Source: BOKV01 sp041742235 (GTDB lineage Bacteria > Pseudomonadota > Alphaproteobacteria > Rhizobiales > Rhizobiaceae). From it: 64,000 nucleotides of DNA. The notes beneath the pieces are model-generated. The model was given only the letters and a program-made list of their open reading frames with translations. It made no database searches and was not told the origin of the DNA. Positions 34,889 to 43,741 of this stretch are shown in pieces (the first letter of the stretch is position 1; every line of letters starts with the position of its first letter). Made by a program: the position numbers and the translations under genes. The stretch lies in NCBI GenBank assembly GCA_041742235.1, contig JBGSJA010000019.1:1-64000 (forward strand), read 5' to 3'.

Positions 34889-36133
34889 TTACTCGCAGCT
34901 CGGGTTTTCGCGGCTTACCGCGCCAAGTGCCCGGAACTCGGCTTCGTCGATGCCGAGCGTCTGGTTCACCTGCGGCGTTACCTTGATGAGCTTGTTCAGC
35001 AGGACGCCGCCCTCGCCTTCAGTGACTTCCGTCAGGAAGATGTCGGCGATCGCGTTGCGGTTGCTGTCGAGCGACACCTTGCCGGTCGGTGAGTCGAACG
35101 ACACCTTTGCAAGTGTCTCGCGGTATTTCGCAGGGTCGGAAAGATCGCCGCCAACGGTCTCGAGCGCCAGCAGCGCAGCCTTCATGTTGACGTAGTAGGC
35201 ATGGGCAAACAGGGAGGGCGAGGGGAAGGCGCCCTTCTGCTTGCTGTAGGCTTCCGTGAACGCCTTCCACTCGGCCGCATCGTTTGTATCGGCGGTCGGC
35301 CCGGCTGAAGGGGTTCCGATCAAGACGTCGCGGAGCTTGCCCTTCGAGGTCAGAACCGTCTGGTCAACGGTAATCGACCCGCCAACCAGCGGCGCCTGCC
35401 CGCCGGCCTGCTGATACTGCGTGAGAAAGTTGACGGCGTCGGCGCCGCCAAGCGCCACGTAGATGGCATCGACATCATCGGGTATGGCTGCGATGACCGA
35501 AGAGAAGTCCTTGTTGCCGATCGGCACCCACGATTTCGAAGGCACCTTGCCGCCGGCCTTGCAGAACTCCGCCATGAACCCGAACACTTGGGTGTAGGGA
35601 AAGGAATAGTCTTCGGCCACGACCGCAACCGTCTTGTAGCCCTTGTCGTTGAATGCGTAAGTGCCAAGGCCCGCCATCCATTGCGCGCCATCGGTGGAGA
35701 AGCGGAAGAAGTTTTCTGCCGGATCGCGGAAGGTCGTATCCTGCGCCGCGGAAGAACCGTTGACAAAGGTCACGTCCGGTTGGGTCTTTGCATATTCCTT
35801 CACCGCGATGCCTTCATCGCCGGACAGCGGACCGACAAGAATCTTCACGCCGTCCTGCTCGACCAGCTTGCGCGCAGCGCGCACCGCGCTGTCGGGCGAC
35901 GCGTCGGAAGAGCCCTTGACGATCTCGATTTTCTTGCCGCCCGCCATGGATTTGAATTCTTCCAAGGCAGTCATCGCGCCGCGTTCGGCATCCTCTCCAA
36001 GGACCGTGAAGGCGCCTTCAAACGTGGCCAGCAGGCCGACCTTGACCGTGTCTTCCTGCGCAAGGCCAAGGCCTGGCGCCGCCATGCCTGCCACGACGCC
36101 CAGCGCAATGAACGTTCTTCTGGTAATGCTCAT
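34889..36133 (-). CDS. ABC transporter substrate-binding protein (branched-chain amino acid type)
   Basis: Binding protein of 414 residues from MSITRRTFIALGVVAGM, with a GGGAGGATGA ribosome-binding site. The signal looks Tat-like (TRRTF) and ends near LAQEDTVKVGLLATFEGAF. Type 1 periplasmic-binding landmarks: VEQDGVKILVGPLSGDEGIA and VAVVAEDYSFPYTQVFGFMA. It differs from the binding protein at 12707, so it probably imports a different substrate. Lies between the permease and ATPase genes, 21 nt before livG; unlike the other two binding-protein genes there is no room for a hairpin after it. Confidence 0.92.
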   Translation of the reverse strand: MSITRRTFIALGVVAGMAAPGLGLAQEDTVKVGLLATFEGAFTVLGEDAERGAMTALEEFKSMAGGKKIEIVKGSSDASPDSAVRAARKLVEQDGVKILVGPLSGDEGIAVKEYAKTQPDVTFVNGSSAAQDTTFRDPAENFFRFSTDGAQWMAGLGTYAFNDKGYKTVAVVAEDYSFPYTQVFGFMAEFCKAGGKVPSKSWVPIGNKDFSSVIAAIPDDVDAIYVALGGADAVNFLTQYQQAGGQAPLVGGSITVDQTVLTSKGKLRDVLIGTPSAGPTADTNDAAEWKAFTEAYSKQKGAFPSPSLFAHAYYVNMKAALLALETVGGDLSDPAKYRETLAKVSFDSPTGKVSLDSNRNAIADIFLTEVTEGEGGVLLNKLIKVTPQVNQTLGIDEAEFRALGAVSRENPSCE

Positions 36134-36158
36134 TTCATCCTCCCGTTGAACCATCACT

Positions 36159-37205
36159 TCAAAGCCCGGCGCCCTGCGACCCCGAGTTCCATCCATCCCG
36201 GGATGTTCGCGGCCTGAACCGGTCCCAAAGCCCGAGAATTCCGTCCGGCGACACAAAAACGATCACCAGGAAAAACAATCCGATCAAAGTATTGAAGCGC
36301 TGCGCGCCCACCAGATCGATTGCGAAGGTCTGGATGATCACGACAACTGCCGCGCCGATGAACGGTCCGATCGGATGGCGTTGCCCGCCGATGACCGCGA
36401 TGATGAGAATGTTGATGGCCGGCCCGACAGCAATCGTGCCCGGGGAGATGCGGCCGTTGAACCAGACCAGAAGCACGCCTGCAGCGCCCGCGATCAGTCC
36501 CGTAAGCCACCAGGCGAAGACCTTGTGGGCGGTGACATCATACCCGATCGCGCGCATGCGCCGCGGATTGTCGCGGATCGCCTGCAGCGTGAGCCCGAAT
36601 GTCGACTTCCCACCATAAAGGACGGCGAAATAGGCCACGGCGGCATTCGCGAGGCAAAGATAGTAAAATGGCACCGGATCGCGCCAATAGACACCAAGGA
36701 CTTCGGGCGCGCGCAGCCCGGTGTAACCTGGAAAGCCGTTGAACAGGGCGTAGTTCTGCTGCGTGAAGTAGAAACAGGCAGTGGCGATCGCCAAGGTGAT
36801 CATGATCGTGTAGATGCCTTCGGTGCGCACGGCGATCCAGCCGAAGACAGCCGACAGCAGTGAAGCGATCAGGATCGCCAGCGGCGTCACGATCCACCAG
36901 GGCCAGTCAAAGCCGTATACGCCCGAATTGTTCTGGCCGAAGATGGCAACCACATAGCCGGCAGCCCCGGCGATCGTCACCTGGGCCAAGCTGACCATGC
37001 CGCCATATCCGGCAAGGACCATCAATGACAGGGCGATCATTCCGAGGATCAGCGAGTAGCCGCCAATCTGCGTGAGGAAGAAATCGGATGCGACCGCCGG
37101 ATAGGCCAGCAACAACAAGCCAAGGATGGCGTGCGCGGGGGTGAAAAACTCACCGGCGCGCGCCGTTGCTCCGGCAGAAACAGATTCGGCCGCACCAACG
37201 CTCAT
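36159..37205 (-). CDS. Branched-chain-type ABC transporter permease (LivM family)
   Basis: 348-residue membrane subunit with about nine hydrophobic segments. Typical pieces: LAGYGGMVSLAQVTIAGAAG, RTEGIYTIMITLAIATACFY, QAIRDNPRRMRAIGYDVTAH, and the ending SPDGILGLWDRFRPR. Its start overlaps the LivH stop by 4 nt. Followed after 25 nt by the binding-protein gene. Nothing truncated. Confidence 0.92.
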   Translation of the reverse strand: MSVGAAESVSAGATARAGEFFTPAHAILGLLLLAYPAVASDFFLTQIGGYSLILGMIALSLMVLAGYGGMVSLAQVTIAGAAGYVVAIFGQNNSGVYGFDWPWWIVTPLAILIASLLSAVFGWIAVRTEGIYTIMITLAIATACFYFTQQNYALFNGFPGYTGLRAPEVLGVYWRDPVPFYYLCLANAAVAYFAVLYGGKSTFGLTLQAIRDNPRRMRAIGYDVTAHKVFAWWLTGLIAGAAGVLLVWFNGRISPGTIAVGPAINILIIAVIGGQRHPIGPFIGAAVVVIIQTFAIDLVGAQRFNTLIGLFFLVIVFVSPDGILGLWDRFRPRTSRDGWNSGSQGAGL

Positions 37206-38254
37206 GCCGGCCTGCCCATCAGGCCCTGCGGCCTGAGGCTGAGCGTCACGACCAGTATCACGAAGGTCAGAACCACTCCGTAGGTGGGAAAGTAAACAAG
37301 CCCGATCTGTTCGGCGAGCCCGATAATCAGCGCGCCGATGGCTGCTCCCGTCACCGATCCCATGCCGCCGACGATCACCACGACGAGGGAGGCAAGCAGG
37401 TAGCGTACGTCTTCGCCGGGCGCGACCGAAAGCGCCGAGCCGCCAACAACTCCGGCAAGGCCGGCCAGCCCCGCGCCCATGGCGAAAACCACGGCGAATA
37501 CCAGATGCACGTTCTTGCCGGTTGCGGCCAGCATGTCGCGATCATCGACGCCGGCGCGGATCATCATTCCGATGCGGGTCCGGTTCAACATCAGCCACAG
37601 GCCAATGCCTATCGCGATGGCAAGTACCAACACCATCAACCGGTAGAAGGGGTAGGTCAGGTAGACCGCCGCCCCGTTCGAGCGGAATGCGGTGATGAAT
37701 GGCAGCTTGATCGAGCCGTCGAGCCAGTCGGGTAGAATGAACTGGTAGGTGGTCCCGCCCCAGGCGGCGAGCATCAGGTCCGCGCCAACGATCGAGATGC
37801 CGATGGTCACCAGCGTCTGTCGCAGGTCGTCGCCTTCCAGCCGCCGGAATACCAGGACCTGCATGATCAGTCCCACCAGCGCAAGGACTACGAATCCCGC
37901 GGCTGCGCCAAGCAGCCAGTAGCCGGTGCGCGTGCCGACTTCGTAGCCCACATAAGCCCCCAGCAGGTAAAGTGTGCCGTGGGCGAGATTGACGTTGCGC
38001 ATCAGCCCGAAGACGAGCGTGAAGCCGCTGGCGACCAGGAAATAAAGCCCGGCCAGGGTCAGGCCGTTGAGTACCGCGCTCAGAAATGCCTTTTTGGAAA
38101 TCAGGATCGCATTCAGCCAGTCCGGCCACTGGGCGAAAAACAACCAGGCCAGAACCACCACCGCGAGCAGCCACAATACCAGCCGGCCCGGCCGGGCCGG
38201 GCCGGCGCCGCCTTGTGCCAGGGGATCGTGGCCCGGGGTTGCGCTCTCGCTCAT
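37202..38254 (-). CDS. Branched-chain-type ABC transporter permease (LivH family)
   Basis: 350-residue LivH-type permease with an unusually long N-terminal lead: a first hydrophobic segment at ~25-45 (LVLWLLAVVVLAWLFFAQWP) before the standard LivH core starting ISKKAFLSAVLNGLTLAGLY. Coupling loop: GMMIRAGVDDRDMLAATGKN. The conserved GSVTGAAIGALIIGLAEQIG segment and the ending LSLRPQGLMG are present. Begins five bases after the amidohydrolase stop, so catabolic and transport genes share one message. Confidence 0.92.
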   Translation of the reverse strand: MSESATPGHDPLAQGGAGPARPGRLVLWLLAVVVLAWLFFAQWPDWLNAILISKKAFLSAVLNGLTLAGLYFLVASGFTLVFGLMRNVNLAHGTLYLLGAYVGYEVGTRTGYWLLGAAAGFVVLALVGLIMQVLVFRRLEGDDLRQTLVTIGISIVGADLMLAAWGGTTYQFILPDWLDGSIKLPFITAFRSNGAAVYLTYPFYRLMVLVLAIAIGIGLWLMLNRTRIGMMIRAGVDDRDMLAATGKNVHLVFAVVFAMGAGLAGLAGVVGGSALSVAPGEDVRYLLASLVVVIVGGMGSVTGAAIGALIIGLAEQIGLVYFPTYGVVLTFVILVVTLSLRPQGLMGRPA

Positions 38255-38258
38255 GGCT

Positions 38259-39569
38259 TCAGGCGATCAGCCGGCGGCGGGCTTCGTTCATCCGCGGCGC
38301 CTTGTGGAACTTGCCGTCCTTCATGATCGCCAGCAGCCGGTTCCTGTCCTGCAGGATTCGGACGTCCGCCAGCGGGTCGCCATCGACAAGCAGGAGGTCG
38401 GCGAAATAGCCCTCCTTCACCATGCCAAGTTCATTCTCCATGCCCATGATCTGGCCGCCATATTTCGTGGCCGCCTGGATCGCTTCCATGGGCGTGAAAC
38501 CCAGCATCTCGACGAAGGTCTGGATGTCCTTCGCATTGGTTCCCTGGGGCGTCCATGCAAAGCCGTAATCGCCGCCGATGCAGATGCGGATTCCGCGCCG
38601 GTGCATCTTCTTCATGGTGTCCACGCACATTTCCAGCTCCCGTTCGTACAGAAGCGTGATCGGCGAACCGGGCTTGATTCCCCACTGCTCGGCGTGGCGC
38701 GCGGTGTTGATCAGCCAGGCGATGCCGGGCGCAACGAAATGCCGGTCCTTTGCCGCTTCAAGCATGTCGAGCGCCTCCTCGTCGCAGAAAGAGGCATGGT
38801 AGATGTTGCGGATGCCGTGGCGCACGCATTGCTTTACGGAATTGGCCGAGCGGGCATGGGCGGATACCACCTTGTTCCGGCACTTCGCCTCCTTGACGGC
38901 AATCGCCACTTCTTCTTCCGACATGGGCGTTTCTTCCGCGCCCATGCCGGTGATTTCCTCGCCCGACAGGTTGAGCTTGATCGAATCCACGCCGTACTTG
39001 ATCAAGGTACGCACGACGCGCCGCACTTCCTCCGGTCCGGAGACGACAATGCCCAGGTTGAGGCCCTCATGCGGGATATGCGAAGGTGCGCTGTCGCCGA
39101 GGCCCCCGACAGTCGTGATCTCTGGTCCTGCCGCCAGATAACGTGGGCCGGGGAACCTGCCCTCGTTGATGAACCGCTTGGCAACGACATCAAGCCGGGC
39201 CTTCGCGGCCGCCGCGCCCCTGCCCGCGGTGAAGCCGGCATCGAGCACCAGCTTGGCCATCTCCATCGTGACCAGCATGTGCTCTTCCAGTTCCATCATC
39301 TGGATTGGCTCGATGCCGGGAGCATTGTTCCAGGAAAGATGCAGATGGGCGTCGATCATTCCGGGCATGAGCGTTGCGCCCATGCCGTCGATCACCGTCG
39401 CGCCGCCGCCATAGGAAGGTGCGGAAAAGCGGGAGGAACCGCGGGTGATCGACTTGATACGGTTGCCCTGCACCAGCACCTCGCCGCTGAAGGGCGCCTC
39501 GCCGCTCGCGTCGAGCACGCGCACATTCGTGAACAGGACCGGGCCGTTGCCGTTCATGTCGTCAGCCAT
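38259..39569 (-). CDS. Amidohydrolase-superfamily metal-dependent hydrolase
   Basis: 436 residues from MADDMNGNGPVLFTN, with an AAGGAGGAAT ribosome-binding site. Metal-binding motifs of the amidohydrolase superfamily: MIDAHLHLSW (HxH), a possible bridging-position segment IKLNLSGEEI, SAHARSANSVK and IYHASFCDEE (His ligands) and the final Asp in ICIGGDYGFAWTP. The organisation fits imidazolonepropionase/prolidase-like members that act on amide or ester bonds. Forms an operon with FAH and alpha/beta hydrolases upstream and a Liv transporter downstream. Probably hydrolyses the imported compound; substrate unknown. Confidence 0.88.
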   Translation of the reverse strand: MADDMNGNGPVLFTNVRVLDASGEAPFSGEVLVQGNRIKSITRGSSRFSAPSYGGGATVIDGMGATLMPGMIDAHLHLSWNNAPGIEPIQMMELEEHMLVTMEMAKLVLDAGFTAGRGAAAAKARLDVVAKRFINEGRFPGPRYLAAGPEITTVGGLGDSAPSHIPHEGLNLGIVVSGPEEVRRVVRTLIKYGVDSIKLNLSGEEITGMGAEETPMSEEEVAIAVKEAKCRNKVVSAHARSANSVKQCVRHGIRNIYHASFCDEEALDMLEAAKDRHFVAPGIAWLINTARHAEQWGIKPGSPITLLYERELEMCVDTMKKMHRRGIRICIGGDYGFAWTPQGTNAKDIQTFVEMLGFTPMEAIQAATKYGGQIMGMENELGMVKEGYFADLLLVDGDPLADVRILQDRNRLLAIMKDGKFHKAPRMNEARRRLIA

Positions 39570-39622
39570 GGGAATTCCTCCTTGTTTTTTGCGCCGCCGC
39601 TGCAAGGCGCGCGGTTCAAACT

Positions 39623-40396
39623 TCAGCCTTCCCGCAGGAAGGCGCTGATCAGGCTTCTGCATTCGGCGGGCTTTTCCACGGTTGCCCAGTGCCCGCATTG
39701 CGAAAGGATCCTTGCCCGCCCCTGCGGCAGTTCATCCGCGAGGGCCGTGGCGATCGTTGGCGGCGAGATGGCATCCTCATCGCCCGTGACGACAAGCGTG
39801 CGCGCCCTGACAAGCGACGCATCCGCCCGATTTGCGCCTGCCAGGGCTTCGCACAACTTCGCGAAGCCTTCGGCATCCTGGCGCATGTGGCTTTCCCTGA
39901 CGAAGGCCAAAGCGGCAGGGGATGTTTCGACCGATCCCGCCGCGAGTCCGGCAGCCGCGACCTGGTCGGCAATGACTGCCATGCCCTCCCGCCGCGCAAG
40001 TCCCGCTCGTGCCCGCAGGCGCTCGCGGGCCGGTTCGGCAGGCTCCACGATCGGCCCGAAAAGGATGAGGCTCGAAACGAATTCCGGCTTGTGCATGGCC
40101 AGATGCTGGGCAAGCAAGGTCCCGAAGGAATGGGCAATGAGTTGAACGGATCGCACGCCGAGTTCGCTGATCAGCGCCCCGAGCGAGGCGACGATGAAGG
40201 CGATGTCGATGCTGCCCGCCGGCGTGCGCGAACGCCCCGATCCCGGCAGGTCCGGGCGAATGATGCGCATGCCGCCAAGCGAGGGGACCAATGGCTGCCA
40301 ACTGTTCGAAGTGCCGCCAAGACCGTGGAGGAGCAGGGCGCACTCGCCTTGACCCTCATCCTCCACCACCATTCCCGCGATTGTCCGGCTGGTCAC
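39623..40396 (-). CDS. Alpha/beta hydrolase
   Basis: 257-residue alpha/beta hydrolase. Oxyanion motif LLLHGLGGTSNSW, nucleophile elbow AHSFGT (catalytic Ser), acid in TGDEDAISPP and catalytic His in CGHWATVEKP. The size and lack of a signal peptide suggest a cytosolic esterase or C-C hydrolase, as found with FAH-family enzymes in catabolic operons. Start overlaps the FAH stop by 4 nt. 53 nt separate it from the amidohydrolase. Confidence 0.88.
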   Translation of the reverse strand: MTSRTIAGMVVEDEGQGECALLLHGLGGTSNSWQPLVPSLGGMRIIRPDLPGSGRSRTPAGSIDIAFIVASLGALISELGVRSVQLIAHSFGTLLAQHLAMHKPEFVSSLILFGPIVEPAEPARERLRARAGLARREGMAVIADQVAAAGLAAGSVETSPAALAFVRESHMRQDAEGFAKLCEALAGANRADASLVRARTLVVTGDEDAISPPTIATALADELPQGRARILSQCGHWATVEKPAECRSLISAFLREG

Positions 40397-41268
40397 GATG
40401 CGCGCTCCAGGAACCGGTTTTCCAAGGTGCCGATGCCGGCGATCTCGACGCGCACCACGTCGCCGTGACGCAGGTATTTCGGCGGCTTGAAGCCGATGCC
40501 GACGCCGGCCGGCGTTCCCGTCGCGATGATGTCGCCTGGATGCAGCGTCACGCCCGCGGAAATCGTCTCGATGATCTTCGGGATCGTGAAGATCAGGTCG
40601 GCCGTGTTCGCCTTCTGGCGCAGTTCACCATTGACATAGCAACAGACCTCCATGTCATGAACCGACACCTCATCGGCGGTAACCGCGTATGGCCCCATGG
40701 GGCAGAATGTATCTTGCGACTTGGCGACCAGCCACTGGCTGTAGCGCCCTTGCAGGTCGCGCGCTGTAACGTCGTTTATAATAGTATATCCCCAGACGTG
40801 CTCCATCGCGTCTGCCGCACGAATTCCCCGGCCGGCCTTTCCGATGACAACCGCCAGTTCCGCTTCATAGTCCACCGCTGCCGATACGGAAGAATCCAGC
40901 ATGACCGCGCAGCCATGCGCGACGACGGATTCGGGTACCTTGGAAAAGACGATCGGTTCTTTCGGCACCTCGCCGGCCGCGGCGCTGGAGTCGAAACCGC
41001 TTTGTGAGAATTCGCGGGCGTGCTCCCGGTAATTCTTGCCAACGCAGAAGATGTTTCGGCGCGGCCTCGGAAACGGAGCCTCCAGTTGCACCTCGTCAAG
41101 CGCCACGGATGCAAGCCGATCGATTGATGCCAGGTCCTGGCCGATCAGCGCCGCCACGCCCGACTCGGCCTCTTGGCCCGAAAGCGCGAGCGGCTCAAGT
41201 CCGGTGCCGTCGGGGCGCACGATTCCCACGCGGCGTTCTCCGCCAACGCGAAATGTTGCAAACTTCAC
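40393..41268 (-). CDS. Fumarylacetoacetate hydrolase (FAH) family protein
   Basis: FAH-fold hydrolase of about 291 residues. A GTG at 41268 (VKFATFRVGG) is favoured over the ATG at 41283, because the sequence GGGGAGGAG between them is an ideal ribosome-binding site for the GTG. Motifs: NIFCVGKNYREHAREF, the metal-binding EAELAVVIGK with DYE before it, NDVTARDLQGRY, KSQDTFCPMGP and TGTPAGVGIGF. The family cleaves C-C bonds of acylpyruvates or hydrates/decarboxylates 2-oxo acids. First gene of the long minus-strand operon; a perfect inverted repeat lies 27 nt upstream of its start. Confidence 0.9.
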   Translation of the reverse strand: MKFATFRVGGERRVGIVRPDGTGLEPLALSGQEAESGVAALIGQDLASIDRLASVALDEVQLEAPFPRPRRNIFCVGKNYREHAREFSQSGFDSSAAAGEVPKEPIVFSKVPESVVAHGCAVMLDSSVSAAVDYEAELAVVIGKAGRGIRAADAMEHVWGYTIINDVTARDLQGRYSQWLVAKSQDTFCPMGPYAVTADEVSVHDMEVCCYVNGELRQKANTADLIFTIPKIIETISAGVTLHPGDIIATGTPAGVGIGFKPPKYLRHGDVVRVEIAGIGTLENRFLERAS

Positions 41269-41294
41269 GGAGCTCCTCCCCATGAATTTAAATG

Positions 41295-41313
41295 AACCAA
41301 TAAGCTATTGGTT
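41295..41313. promoter_or_regulatory. Palindromic operator AACCAATA-AGC-TATTGGTT
   Basis: Perfect 8-bp inverted repeat with a 3-bp spacer, in the 101-nt AT-rich gap between the FAH operon (minus) and the GntR/FCD gene (plus). A further half-site TATTGG starts at 41330. GntR-family FCD regulators bind short palindromes of this size, so the neighbouring protein at 41370 is the natural candidate, controlling both directions. Confidence 0.7.
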
Positions 41314-41369
41314 TATGTATTAAATATGGTATTGGAAATTGGAACAGCTCGCAAGAGTCGTTTTTGAAA

Positions 41370-42131
41370 ATGGTTTCCGCAAATGATTGGCTTGAGGAAA
41401 GCGCAGTGAACTTACCGCTTGAGGGAACCAATTCAACATCGGTTCACATTCGTCAGCGAGGCGCGCCCAGCAAGGCTGCCCTTCTGGAACTGGACTTGCT
41501 CCGGCGCCTTGAAAACAAGGAATGGAGCGACGGCGAACCGCTTCCCGACGAAAGAAGCATCGCAGCCAAATACGCAGTGGCACGAAACACGGTTCGCAAG
41601 GCATTGGCGCGCCTTGAAGCAAGCGGACTGCTGAGACGGGAGGTCGGCCGCGGCACATTCGCGGTTCCGCAGCCTGAAGAGGCGGTGGCCAGGATATTGG
41701 CGCGTTTCACCAATGCAAGCCCTGCGGACATCTTGAACCTGCGCCTGTTCATCGAGCCGCACGCGGCGGCAGCCGCCGCCCGCAGTCTTTCCGAAAACGA
41801 GTACGCGGCAATTTCGGCCGCCGCCGCAAAGGCGGAACAGGCGAACGAACTGGACGAATACGAATATTGGGACAATGAATTTCACCGGCAGATCAACAAC
41901 GCAGCCGGCAATCGTTTCCTCTCCGATTTCTTCGCGCTGCTGACCATCATTCGATATACGCCGACGATGATGGAAATCCGCCGCCAATGGTTCAGCGAGG
42001 CGCGCCGCAACGCCTACAACGAAGAGCATCGTGAGATTCTGGAGGCCCTGCGCAACTGGGACAGCGATCGCGCGTCCGCTGCAATGCGCCACCATCTGCT
42101 TTCGCGGCGGCGAAACTATTTCGGCCAATAG
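41370..42131 (+). CDS. GntR-family regulator with FCD domain (FadR subfamily)
   Basis: About 253 residues from the ATG at 41370; a TTG two codons earlier is unlikely. The winged helix (~25-95) contains LPDERSIAAKYAVARNTVRK and the wing LLRREVGRGTFAV. The FCD ligand domain (~105-245) has the metal-binding pattern EYWDNEFHRQI (Asp, His), EEHREIL (His) and MRHHLL (His). It probably binds a carboxylate effector with a metal. Divergent from the FAH/amidohydrolase/Liv operon, with a palindrome between, so it likely represses it. Followed after 10 nt by a second FCD-domain gene. Confidence 0.9.
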   Translation: MVSANDWLEESAVNLPLEGTNSTSVHIRQRGAPSKAALLELDLLRRLENKEWSDGEPLPDERSIAAKYAVARNTVRKALARLEASGLLRREVGRGTFAVPQPEEAVARILARFTNASPADILNLRLFIEPHAAAAAARSLSENEYAAISAAAAKAEQANELDEYEYWDNEFHRQINNAAGNRFLSDFFALLTIIRYTPTMMEIRRQWFSEARRNAYNEEHREILEALRNWDSDRASAAMRHHLLSRRRNYFGQ

Positions 42132-42141
42132 GATAACCGCC

Positions 42142-42642
42142 ATGCCCCCTTCACGCATTGTCCAGCACATCGCCTCGGCCGCGGGAACCGGCGACCCTGC
42201 TGCATTGCTGCGCCGCCTGATGGATGCGGGGCCGACCGACATCCTCGCGGTGCGGATGATCATTGAGCCGCAGGCGGCGGCAGCCGCGGTTTCAAACGGA
42301 AGCGGCGCCGACATCCAGGCCATTCGCGAGGCGCACGAAAACGCGACTGCACAGGAATCGCTCGCGGGATTCGAGCACTGGGACGCCATGCTGCACCGTT
42401 GCATCTTCTCCGCCACCCGCAACGAGTTGCTGATCAGCCTGCAGGACATATTGGCGGCCATCCGCACCAGGCCCGCCTGGTCGCGCATCAAGAATACGGT
42501 CATCTCGCCGGATGTGCGGATGAAGTACTGCCGCGAACATGCGGCCATCGTGGAGGCCATCGCGGCCCGCAATGCACAATCCGCGCACGACGCGATGAAA
42601 CATCACCTTCGCAGCGTGACACTCGACATGTTCCCCCAGTAG
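42142..42642 (+). CDS. Stand-alone FCD domain protein (no winged helix)
   Basis: 166 residues that match only the ligand-binding half of FadR-type GntR regulators. It starts MPPSRIVQHIASAAG and aligns from DILAVRMIIEPQAAAAAV onward with the same region of the preceding regulator. Metal-binding positions are kept: FEHWDAMLHRC (Asp, His), EHAAIVEA (His) and MKHHLRS (His). There is no helix-turn-helix coding sequence in the 10 nt between the genes. This could be a co-sensor forming mixed dimers with the upstream regulator, or a remnant of a duplicated regulator. Reading frame, spacing and conserved ligands suggest it is a real protein. Confidence 0.78.
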   Translation: MPPSRIVQHIASAAGTGDPAALLRRLMDAGPTDILAVRMIIEPQAAAAAVSNGSGADIQAIREAHENATAQESLAGFEHWDAMLHRCIFSATRNELLISLQDILAAIRTRPAWSRIKNTVISPDVRMKYCREHAAIVEAIAARNAQSAHDAMKHHLRSVTLDMFPQ

Positions 42643-42784
42643 TTGGTTTCTTGTCCAGTGTCAGATGCGAGGCTTCGCGTTCCCCTGGCAAAGGCGTGAG
42701 TTTCGGGGCTGCTTTCCCGGCTGTCGGCATGCAAATTGCTAAGCTACCGTCATGGCGCGGACGCCAGGTGCGGAGAACAAGTAC

Positions 42785-43741
42785 ATGAACGAGATTCCTG
42801 TCATCGACATCGGCGGGCTTTATTCCGGCGGCCCGGGCGAGCGAAAGCGCATCGCGCGCGAAATCGGTGCGGCCTGCCGCGGGACCGGTTTCTTCTACAT
42901 AAGCGGGCACGGGGTTGCTCCCGCCTTGATGTCGGACGTGTTTCGCGCGTCCGCCGGCTTTTTTTCCCTGCCGGAAGACACAAAACGGCAGGCGCTCTTT
43001 TCAAGTGCAACGGGAAATCGCGGCTTCATCCCCATGAAGGGGGAAGCGCTCGATCCGACAAAACCGGCTGACCTCAAGGAGGCATTCAACATCGGCCTCG
43101 AACTTGCACCGGACGATCCCGATATCCTAGCCGGCGCGCGGTTCAGGGCGCTCAATCTTTGGCCATCCCTGCCCGGTTTTCGGGCAACCATGCTCGATTA
43201 TTTCAATGCGGCATGGCGCACGGGATTGCTGCTGCATGAAGCATTTGCCGAAGATCTGGGGCTTGAGCGAACCTATTTCGCCGGCCATCTCGACCGTCCG
43301 CTGGCAACCTTGCGGCTGCTGCACTATCCAAGCCGCCCGCATCAGGTCGAGGCGGGACAGATGGGGGCTGGCGAGCATACCGACTATGGCTGCGTCACAC
43401 TCTTGGCGACCGACGACGCAGGCGGCCTGGAGGTGCGCACGCGCGAAGGCGAGTGGCTGGCTGCACCGCATGTGCCGGGCGCGTTCGTTTGCAATATCGG
43501 CGACTGCCTGATGCGCTGGACCAACGACATCTACGTCTCGACGCCGCACCGCGTGGTCAACCCCGCCGGGCGCGAACGCTATTCCGTCGCCTTTTTCCTC
43601 GATCCCAATCCCGACGCCGTCATTTCCTGCCTGCCTGGGTGCGCCACAGATGAACGGCCGGCGAAATACGCTCCGATCCGCGGCGATGACTACCTGCAAG
43701 GCAAGCTCGACGCCACCTATGCGGCAAGCGGCCTTGCCTGA
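42785..43741 (+). CDS. 2-oxoglutarate/Fe(II) oxygenase, isopenicillin-N-synthase family
   Basis: Non-heme iron oxygenase of 318 residues; the ATG at 42785 has a GGAG nine bases upstream, while 42752 is a possible longer start. The N-terminal DIOX_N region runs from IPVIDIGGLYSGG and includes CRGTGFFYISGHGV. The iron triad is GEHTDYG (His, Asp) and STPHRVVN (His), and the cosubstrate Arg is in GRERYSVAFF. It hydroxylates or oxidises a small organic molecule. Same strand as the FCD genes upstream and the BMP-transporter operon downstream; in rhizobia such oxygenases are often near purine/ureide transport genes, but no substrate can be named. Confidence 0.88.
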   Translation: MNEIPVIDIGGLYSGGPGERKRIAREIGAACRGTGFFYISGHGVAPALMSDVFRASAGFFSLPEDTKRQALFSSATGNRGFIPMKGEALDPTKPADLKEAFNIGLELAPDDPDILAGARFRALNLWPSLPGFRATMLDYFNAAWRTGLLLHEAFAEDLGLERTYFAGHLDRPLATLRLLHYPSRPHQVEAGQMGAGEHTDYGCVTLLATDDAGGLEVRTREGEWLAAPHVPGAFVCNIGDCLMRWTNDIYVSTPHRVVNPAGRERYSVAFFLDPNPDAVISCLPGCATDERPAKYAPIRGDDYLQGKLDATYAASGLA

